Below are positions 45,401 through 53,600 of a stretch of 64,000 nucleotides of DNA, piece after piece. The position numbers were made by a program, and so were the translations under genes. Each line of letters opens with the position of its first letter. The stretch's first letter is position 1. The notes under the pieces were generated by a model, which did not search any database, had not been told where the DNA came from, and was given only the letters and a program-made list of their open reading frames with translations. Source of the stretch: Streptomyces sp. XD-27 (lineage in GTDB: Bacteria; Actinomycetota; Actinomycetes; Streptomycetales; Streptomycetaceae); the NCBI RefSeq assembly GCF_030553055.1, contig NZ_CP130713.1:2728001-2792000 (forward strand), in the 5' to 3' direction.

Positions 45401-48400
45401 CGTCGTGCGGATGAGGACGCGCAGCAGGGCGGGGACCGGGTCCGTGCCGATGGCGGTGCGCATCGCCGGCAGGTCCAGGCGGGCGGGGACCAACGCGGCG
45501 CGACCGGTGCCGCGGGCGGCGTCGACCAGCGCCGCGTCGAACAGCGCCATGCCCTCGTCGTCGGCGAGCGCGCCCATGCCGTGCCGTGCCATGCGCGCCA
45601 GGTCGGCGTCCCGCAGGCCGCCGGTGATGCCGCTGGCCTCGGCCCACAGGCCCCAGGCCAGGGAGGTGGCGGGGAGCCCGTGGGCGTGCCGGTGCTGGGC
45701 GAGCGCGTCGAGGAAGACGTTGGCCGCCGCGTAGTTGGCCTGGCCCGCGTTGCCGAATGTGCCGGCGACGGCCGAGAACAGGACGAACGCCGACAGGTCG
45801 AGGTCGCGGGTCAGCTCGTGCAGGTGCCACGCGGCGTCGAGCTTGGGCCGCAGGACGCGGTCGAGCGCGTCGGCGGTCAGAGCCGCCACCGTGCCGTCGT
45901 CCAGTACGCCGGCGGTGTGGACGACGGCGGTGAGCGGGTGCTCGGCGGGGACGGCGGCCAGGGTCGCGGCCAGGGCGCCGCGGTCGGCGGCATCGCATGC
46001 GGCGAACGTGACCTCGGCCCCCTGCGCACCGAGTTCGGCGGCGAGTTCGGCGGCTCCGGGGGTCTGGTCGCCGCGACGACTGGTGAGCAACAGGTGGCGT
46101 ACGCCGTGCTCGGCGACAAGATGCCGCGCGACGACCCGGCCCAGGGTGCCGGTGCCGCCGGTGATGAGGACGGTGCCGCGGGGGTCGAACTCGGGGAGGC
46201 GACCGGCGCCACCGGGCTCATCGGCGGCATCATCCTGGGCGGCCACACCGGTGGCCAGGCCGGACTCGGCGGCGGTAGTGGGCCCGTTGGGCCCACTCGC
46301 CGCCTCGCCGCGCGCCGAGTCGTGCGCCGGGGCGCGGACCAAGCGCGGTGCCAGCGTGCGGCCCGCGCGCAGTGCCAGTTCCGGTTCTCCCTCGGCGTGG
46401 CCGAGTGCCGCCAGCGCCAGGGCGCCGGGCAGGGCGGCGGCCGACGCGGCGTCTGCGTCGACGTCGATCAGGGCGAAGCGGCCCGGGTTCTCGGTCTCGG
46501 CCGTGCGCAGCAGGCCCCACAGGGCGGCGTGTGCGAGGTCGGTGACGTCGTCATCGGGTGCGGCCGCGACCGCGCCGCGGGTCACCGCGGCCAGTCGGGC
46601 GCCCGCCAAGCGCTCGTCGGTCGTCCAGTTCCGCACCAGGTCCAGGGCGCGGTGCGCCGCCTGGTGTGCGGCTTCGACGAGCTCTTCGGGGGCGTACGGC
46701 GCGTACGGGGCGGCAAACGTGGCGAGGACGAGGTCCGGCGCGGCGATGTCTCCCGCGTCGACGGCCGCGCCCAGAGCCGCCAGGTCCGGGTAGGAGGCGG
46801 TGGCGAGACCGGCCTGGGCCAGTGCCTCGGCCAGGCCGAAGGGGTCCTCGCCCAGGACGACCGTCCCCATGTCGGCGGACGGCCCGGCCTCGGCCGCGCG
46901 CGGTGCCACCCAGTCGAGGTGGTAGAGGTGCTGCCGGTACGCGCCGCCCTGGTCGGCGCCGAAGGCGCCCGACGCGCCCGACGCGCCCTCCGGCAGCGGG
47001 CGCAGGCTCAGGCTGTCGACGGTGCCCACCGGCATACCGGTGGCGTCGGCGAGCGTCAGGGACAGCGTGCCGTCTCCGGCGGGGGCGATCCGCACACGGA
47101 GCGCGGCGGCGCCCACCGCGTGCAGGGACACGCCCTGCCACACCTCGGGCAGCCGGGCGCCGTCACAGCCGTACGCCGGGTGCAGCGCGGCGTCCAGCAG
47201 CGCCGGGTGCAGGGCGAAGCGGCCCGCGCCCGGCTCGGTGTCCTCGGGCAGCCGTACCTCGCCGAACAGTTCGGCGCCGCGCCGCCAGGCGGCCGCGAGG
47301 CCCTGGAACACCGGTCCGTGCCGGAGCCCGGCCGCGGCGAGTTCCGCGTAGAGCCCGTCGGTGCCGACCGGTTCGGCGCCGGGCGGCGGCCACTCGGCCA
47401 GTTCGGACGACGGCTGCCGCGCCCCGGTGGCAAGGACGCCGACAGCGTGCCGGGTCCACGGCGCCTCGGGGGCATCCTCGGTACGGGAGGAGACGGTGAC
47501 CGGGCGGCGCCCGGCGTCGTCCGGCGCCCCGACCTCCAGTTGGATCCGCACCCCGCCCCGCGCGGGGAGCACCAGCGGGGCCTCCAGGGCCAGTTCGTCC
47601 AGGTGGTCGCAGCCGACCTGGTCGCCCGCGCGGATCGCCAGCTCCACGAAGGCCGTACCCGGCAGCAGCACCGACCCCATGACGGTGTGGTCGGCGAGCC
47701 ACGGGTGAGTGTCGAGGCCGAGCCGCCCGGTGAACAGGAAGCCGTCGGTCACGGCGAGCGGCACGGCCGCACCCAGCAGCGGGTGGTCCGCCGCTTCCAG
47801 GCCCACGGACGTCACATCGCCGACCCGGGCTCCCGGCTCCAGCCAGAACCGCTGGTGCTGGAAGGCGTACGTCGGCAACTCGACGCGGCGCGCGCCGGTC
47901 CCGGCGAAGAACCGCTCCCAGTCCAGCGCCACGCCGCGGACGTGCGCGTGAGCGAGGGCGGTGGTCAGGGCCTGGGCCTCCGGCCTGCCCTTGCGCAGGA
48001 CGGGCACGAACGCGGCACCCTCACCGGCGACGCACTCCTGCGCCATCGCGGACAGCACCCCGTCCGGCCCCAACTCGATGAAGGTGGTGACCTTCTGTGC
48101 TTCGAGCGTGCGGACGGCGTCGAGGAAGCGGACGGACTCACGGACGTGCCGCACCCAGAAGCCGGCGGTCGTGATCTCCTCGGCGGCCACCACGCCACCG
48201 GTCAGACCCGACACGATCGGGATCTTCGGCGCCTCATACGACAGGCCCTCCGCGACCGCACGGAACGCCTCCACCATCCCGTCCATACGCGGCGAATGGA
48301 ACGCATGGCTGACAGCAAGCCGCTTCGTCTTACGGCCCTGAGCCTCCAAGGACCCCGCGATCGCCAGCGCCACGTCCTCGTCGCCCGCGATGACCACCGA

Positions 48401-50649
48401 CGTCGGACCGTTGACGGCGGCGATGCTCACCCGGTCGGAAAGCAGCGGCAACACCTCCGCCTCCGACGCCTGAACCGCGACCATCGCGCCACCGGCAGGC
48501 AGCTCCTGCATCAGCCGGCCACGCGCCGCCACCAGCACACACGCATCCGACAGCGACAACACACCCGCCACATGCGCGGCCGCCAACTCACCGATCGAAT
48601 GCCCGGACAGGAAGTCCGCCCGCAGCCCCCACGCCTCGACCAGCCGGAACAACGCCACCTCGACCGCGAACAACGCGGGCTGTGTGTACCCCGTCTGATC
48701 CAGCAGTCCGCCGTCCTCCCCAAACAGCACATCGCGCAACGGCCGCTCAAGGTGGGCGTCCAGCTCCGCGCACACCGCGTCCAGCGCCTCCGCGAACACC
48801 GGATACGCCGCGTACAGCTCACGGCCCATCCCCAGCCGCTGACTTCCCTGGCCCGTGAAGAGGAAGGCGAGCTTGCCGGTCACCGGCGAGCCCTGGACCA
48901 GGCCGGGTGCGGTGGTTTCCTCGGCCAGGGCGTCCAGCCCGGCCAGGAAGCCGCCCTCGTCGCCCGCGATGAGGACCGCCCGGTGGTCGAACGCGGCGCG
49001 GGTGGTGGCCAGCGAGTATCCGATGTCGGCGATGCCGGGGGCACCCGGTCCGGCCTCGGTGGCGCGCAGGAAGTCCCGCAGCCGCGCGGCCTGGGCGCGG
49101 GCGGCCGCGCCGCCGCGCCCGGACAGCACCCACGGCAGGACGGGCGGCAGGGCGGCGGAGGCAGCGGCGGACGTGCCGGTCGCGGCGCCGGACGTATCGG
49201 TCGCGGCGCCGGACGTGTCAGTCGCGGCGCCGGACGCGGGCTGCGCCGTGGCCGGTTCAGCCTCGGGCGCCTGCTCGATGACGGTGTGCACGTTGGTGCC
49301 GCTGACGCCGAACGACGACACACCGGCCCGGCGCGGCCGGCCGGTCTCCGGCCACGGCCGGGCCTCGGTCAGCAGCGACACCTCGCCCGCCGCCCAGTCG
49401 ACGTGCGGGGTCGGCTCGTCCACGTGCAGCGTCCGCGGCAGCACGCCGTGGCGCATGGCCATGACCATCTTGATGACGCCCGCGACGCCTGCGACGTTCT
49501 GGGTGTGGCCGATGTTCGACTTGAGGGAGCCCAGCCACAGGGGCTGCCCTTGCGGGCGGTCCTGGCCGTACGTGGCCAGCAGCGCCTGGGCCTCGATCGG
49601 GTCGCCGAGCGTCGTGCCGGTGCCGTGCGCCTCGACCGCGTCCACGTCGGCGGCGGACAGCCGGGCGTTCTCCAGGGCCTGGCGGATGACGCGCTGCTGG
49701 GCGGGGCCGTTGGGGGCGGTCAGGCCGTTGCTGGCACCGTCCTGGTTGACGGCCGAGCCGCGGACGACGGCCAGCACCTGATGGCCGTTGCGGCGCGCGT
49801 CCGACAAACGCTCCACGAGCAGTACACCGACGCCCTCGGACCAGCCGGTGCCGTCGGCGGCGGCCGCGAAGGACTTGCAGCGGCCGTCGGCGGACAGCCC
49901 GCGCTGGCGGCTGAACTCCACGAAGACGTCCGGGGACGACAGTACGGTCACACCGGCGGCGAGGGCGAGCGAGCACTCGCCGTGCCGCAGCGCCTGGACC
50001 GCCATGTGGAGGGCGACCGAGGAGGACGAGCAGGCCGTGTCGATGGTGGCCGCCGGGCCTTCGAGGCCGAAGGCGTAACTGAGCCGTCCGGAGACGACGC
50101 TGGAGGCGGTGCCGGTGAGCAGGTGGCCCTCGACGCCCTCCGGCAGGTCGTACTCGCCCGCCCCGTACGCCTGGGCGGAGGCGCCGACGAACACGCCCGC
50201 GCGGGAGCCGCGTATCGACGCCGGGTCGATCCCGGCCCGCTCGAACGCCTCCCAGGAGGTCTCCAGCAGCAGCCGCTGCTGCGGATCCATCGCGAGGGCC
50301 TCGCGCGGCGAGATGCCGAAGAAGTCCGGGTCGAACCGGTCGGCGTCGTGCAGGAAGCCGCCGCCGCGGGCGTAGAAGGTGCCCGCGTGCTCCGGGTCGG
50401 GGTCGTACAGCGACGCGATGTCCCAGCCCCGGTCGTCCGGGAAGCCGGAGACGGCGTCCTGGCCGCCCGCGACGAGCTGCCACAGCTCCTCGGGGGAGCG
50501 CACGCCGCCGGGGAACCGGCAGCTCATGCCGATGATGGCGATCGGTTCCCGGGACGCCTCGGTGAGCTGCTGGTTCTGCCGCCGCAGCCGGTCGGTCTCC
50601 TTCAGCGAGGCCCGCAGCGCTTCAACGAGTTTGTCGTTGGGGTTGTCAT
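24420..50649 (-). CDS. Type I modular polyketide synthase, gene C (5 modules)
   Basis: A very large protein of 8743 residues after restoring one base at 50639-50642 and one at 30330-30333. Order: N-terminal docking helix ([18 protein letters not shown], then [11 protein letters not shown]), C1 KS-AT-DH-KR-ACP, C2 KS-AT-KR-ACP, C3 KS-AT-DH-KR-ACP, C4 KS-AT-KR-ACP, C5 KS-AT-DH-KR-ACP, C-terminal docking tail ending [11 protein letters not shown] cysteines lie near 207, 2083, 3596, 5360 and 6928; AT serines near 686, 2539, 4049, 5824 and 7396; DH histidines near 989, 4350 and 7699; ACP serines near 1815, 3365, 5128, 6689 and 8615. All ATs are malonyl type. The start ATG is followed by CCCC where CCCCC is needed; without that base no in-frame ATG or GTG precedes the KS motif [12 protein letters not shown] lies 11 nt upstream. 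Confidence 0.92.
27227..27345. repeat. Degenerate GGTCCGGTC-type repeat in the C5 dehydratase
   Basis: Repeated GGTCCGGTCGGTC and TCCGTTCGGC words encode [13 protein letters not shown] repeats of about 40 residues. They are inserted in the DH between the TVHSR strand and WTRHAVG, where sister modules have a short loop. Confidence 0.8.
28912..28975. repeat. GT/GN dipeptide-coding hexanucleotide repeat
   Basis: GCCGGT/GCCATT-type hexamers encode alternating Gly-Thr, Gly-Ser and Gly-Asn in the KS-AT linker of module C5. Confidence 0.75.
30330..30333 (-). other. Apparent frameshift: one G missing (gene C, start of KS C5)
   Basis: Upstream the frame reads [15 protein letters not shown] and soon stops. 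The conserved sequence is [13 protein letters not shown]. The plus strand has CTCGGGGTACGG here and CTCGGGGGTACGG at the equivalent place in module E2. One added base restores the ketosynthase. Confidence 0.9.
30480..35087 (-). other. PKS module C4: KS-AT(malonyl)-KR-ACP
   Basis: KS Cys is near 34570, AT Ser near 33179, KR Tyr near 31118 with [16 protein letters not shown] and LDD, and ACP Ser near 30583. There is no DH; the AT is followed by the [13 protein letters not shown] linker. A B-type D-hydroxyl is predicted. The KR is a close relative of that in C2. Confidence 0.92.
33626..33673. repeat. Hexanucleotide tandem repeat, 8 copies
   Basis: GGTGCC/GGTCCC hexamers without interruption encode eight consecutive Gly-Thr pairs in the KS-AT linker of module C4. 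Confidence 0.92.
35160..40382 (-). other. PKS module C3: KS-AT(malonyl)-DH-KR-ACP
   Basis: KS Cys is near 39864, AT Ser near 38505, [12 protein letters not shown] near 37597, KR Tyr near 35774 in [16 protein letters not shown], and ACP Ser near 35267. Motifs are intact and an alkene is predicted. It is almost a copy of module E2. Confidence 0.92.
40440..45017 (-). other. PKS module C2: KS-AT(malonyl)-KR-ACP
   Basis: KS Cys is near 44402, AT Ser near 43033, KR Tyr near 41112 ([19 protein letters not shown]) and ACP Ser near 40556. No DH. The KS has an Arg/Glu/Ser-rich insert between the NRGW and [10 protein letters not shown] motifs. A D-hydroxyl is predicted. Confidence 0.9.
44791..44890. 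repeat. CTCTC-rich tandem repeat in KS C2
   Basis: Irregular 9-bp and 18-bp units (for example CTCTCTCGGCCCTCCCGA, twice) encode about 32 residues of RES, REG and RESRES repeats near the KS N-terminus, where other modules have a short DPDPE-type loop. Confidence 0.85.
45080..50547 (-). other. PKS module C1: KS-AT(malonyl)-DH-KR-ACP
   Basis: KS Cys is near 50030, AT Ser near 48592, [12 protein letters not shown] near 47684 with LDAALH, KR Tyr near 45731 and ACP Ser near 45206. The KR keeps LDD and Tyr but has FSAVAGTFG, with Ala at the catalytic Ser position. An alkene is predicted if the KR works. Confidence 0.9.
49170..49232. repeat. 21-bp tandem repeat, 3 copies
   Basis: Units GACGTGCCGGTCGCGGCGCCG begin at 49170, 49191 and 49212 and encode SGAATDT heptapeptides in the KS-AT linker of module C1. 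Confidence 0.92.
50639..50642 (-). other. Apparent frameshift: one G missing (gene C start)
   Basis: ATGACAACCCCAACGACAAA as read gives MTTPTTN and a stop 11 codons later. With five C it gives [18 protein letters not shown], a typical PikAIV-type docking helix joined in frame to the KS. In the KS frame no ATG or GTG start exists before residue 42. Confidence 0.85.
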
Positions 50650-50677
50650 GTGTGTACGTACTCCGCTTTGGGCCTGG
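50650..50677. other. B-C intergenic region with ribosome-binding site
   Basis: Only 28 bp between the B stop and the C start. GGAG (complement of 50661-50664) sits 11 nt before the C ATG. No terminator, so B and C are cotranscribed. Confidence 0.8.
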
Positions 50678-53600
50678 TCAGGAATGAGTGCCGTCGTGGC
50701 TGTCGGGACCGCCGAGGCTGTCGAGGCTGTCGAGGTCGAGCGCCATGTCGATGAGGTGCTGGACGTCCATCGAGTCGATGGATTCGGCGCCGTCGCCGGG
50801 GCTCGTATCGAGGGTCGTACCGGGGGTTGTGCCGGAGGTTGTGCCGGGGGGCGCCGCCTCCGGGTCGGCCAGTCGGAGGAGTGACTCCAGCAGCCCGGCC
50901 TCCCGGATCCGGTTCATCGGGATGGCCGCCAGCGTCCGCCGCAGCGCGGCGTCCTGGGGATCCGTGTCCACGTCGACGAGGCCGCCGGTGTGGGCGCCCG
51001 TTCCGGCGCCGGCCGGGACCAGTCCGCGCAGCAGATGCTCGGCGAGCGCCTGCGGCGTCGGGTAGTCGAAGACGAGGCTCGCCGGGAGCCGCAGGCCGGT
51101 GGCCGCGCCGAGCCGGGTGCGCAGCTCGACCGCGGTCAGCGAGTCGAAGCCCAGCTCCCGGAAGGCGCGCCCGGCCTCGACGTCGTCGGCGGAGGCGTGG
51201 CCGAGGGCGGCCGACACATGGGTGCGGACCACCTCCAGCACGGCGTCCCGCCGGTCCGCCTCGCCGAGCCCGGCCAGCCGGTCGCGGAGCGTCGGCCCCG
51301 CTTCGGCCGCCGCCGGGTCCGCCGCCGGGTCCGCTGTGCCGCCGGTGCCGGTGCCGTGCAGGGCCGTACGCACCTGCGGCAGGTCGTCGATCAGCGGGCG
51401 GGGCCGGGCGGCGGTGAACGCCGGGGCGAACCGCCCCCAGTCGACGTCGACCACGGTCACGGCCGTCTCCCGGCGGGTCAGCGCCTGCTGGAAGGCGACC
51501 ATGTTCAGCTCCGGCGCCATGGGCGGCAGACCGCGGCGGCTGAGCTGCTCCCCGGCGTCGCCTTCGGCGGCCATGCCGCCGTCGGCCCACGGGCCCCAGG
51601 CCACGGAGGTGGCGGTCAGGCCGCGGGCCCGGCGCCGCTCGGCCAGCGCGTCGAGGAACGCGTTGGCCGCCGCGTACGCGCCCTGGCCGCCGCTGCCCCA
51701 CACCCCGGCGATGGAGGAGAAGAGCACGAAGGCGTCGAGGGGCGGGCGTTGGTCGTCCGGGACGCTCGCGGCGGCGGCCTCGGGCCCGTTCGCGGCCCCC
51801 GCCGCCGTACCGGCCGCGTCCCCGTCCCGGCCGCCGAAGATGGCGTCGAGGTGGATCGCCCCGGCGGTCTTGGCCGCCACGACGCGGGCGAAGTCCGGCA
51901 GTTCGGTGGCGGTGCCGGGGGCCTGGGAGACACCGGCCGCGTGCACCACGGCCCGTACCGGGGTGCCGTCCGCCGCCAGCTTGTCCACGAGGGTCTCCAG
52001 CGCGGTGCGGTCCGCCACGTCGCACGCCTCGACGGTCACGGCGGCGCCGGACGCGGAGAGTTCCGCGACGAGCTCGGCCGTGCCCGGGGCGTCGGGGCCC
52101 CGGCGGCTGAGCAGGACCAGCCGCTCCGCTCCGTTACGGGCCAGCCAGCGGGCGACATGCCGCCCCAGCGCGCCGGTGCCGCCCGTGACCAGGACGGTGC
52201 CGCGCGGCGTCCATGCCTGCGCGGGCTCTGTGGAAGGCGGGGCGGCGGGCTGCGCCAGGCGCCGTACGAAGAGTCCGGCGGCGCGGATCGCCACCTGGTC
52301 CTCCGCGTCTCCGGCGCCGGCCGCGGCCCCGGATCCGAGGCCGGGGCCGGATCCGAGACCGGGGCCGGAGCCGATGCCGGCACGGCCTCCGCCTCCGCCG
52401 CCTGCGAGTACGCCCGCCAGCCGGTCCAGCGCACGTTCGTCCAACGTCTGCGGGAGATCGATCAGTCCGCCCAGCGTTCGGGCCGGTCCAGCGCGACGAC
52501 CCGGCCCAGGCCCCAGATCTGGGCCTGGGAGACGCTCTCCAGCCGGTCGGCGCCGCCGACGGCGACCGCGCCCTGCGTGACGCACCACAGGCGCGCGTCC
52601 GACGCCTCGCCGCGTACGCGTACCTCGTCCAGCGCCTCGGCCAACGCGGCGGTCAGCGCCAGGCCGACCGGCACCGCCGGGTGCTCCGGGTGCGGCCGCT
52701 CGTCCAGCGCGAGCAGCGACAGCACACCGGCGACGGGGCCACTCGCCGACGCAGCGGCGAGCCGCGCGCCGATCGTCGCCGGACGCGTGTCGTCCGCGTC
52801 CAGCTCGACCCGGGCCACCCGCGCGCCGCGCCCGGCCAGGTCGTCGATGACGGCGCCGACCCGGGCGTCGTCCGCGTGGCTCGCGGGGACGACCGCCAGC
52901 CATGTCCCGGACGGGTTACGGGACGCCGACGCGCCCCGCGCCCCCGGCCGCGGCTTCCACACCACGTGGTAGCGGCACGCGTCCGCGGCGGACAGCTCCT
53001 GCTGCCTGCGCCGCCACGACGACAGGGCGGGCAGCACCGCGCTCAGCGGCTCGTCGCCTTCGACCAGCAACTCGGCGGTGAGGGAGGCCAGGTCCTCACG
53101 CTCCACGGCCTCCCAGAAGCGGGCGTCGACCGCGCTGACGCTGCCGTCGGCGGACGCAGCGGCCCCGGCTCCGGCTCCGGCTCCGGCTCCGGTGTCCGCG
53201 TCGGGCCAGTAACGCCGGTGCTGGAAGGGATACGTGGGCAGGTCGACCCGCCGCGCACCGGCCCCGGCGAAGAACGCGGCCCAGTCCACACCCGCACTCC
53301 GGACATGGACCTGGGCGAGGGCGGCGGTGACGGTCTCGGCGTCGGGACGGCCACCGCGCAGTACGGGGACGAAGGCCGCGCCGTCGCCGGTGACGCACTC
53401 CTGCGCCATCGCGGACAGGACACCATCCGGGCCGAGCTCGACATACGTGGTGACGCCCTGCGCTTCGAGCGTGCGGACGCCATCAAGGAAACGGACCGCC
53501 TCGCGGACATGCCGCACCCAGAAATCGGCGGTCGCGATCTCCTCGGCGGCCACCACGCCACCGGTCAGAGCCGACACGATCGGAATGCGCGGCGCCTCGT

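Noticed and set aside
30641..50884. A 6747-residue open frame on the plus strand opposite gene C, and similar long ones elsewhere (for example 7565-15289)
   Set aside because: These are antisense frames kept open by extreme GC. The products are Arg/His/Gln/Gly-rich, have no PKS or other domain and mirror the repeats of the real gene.
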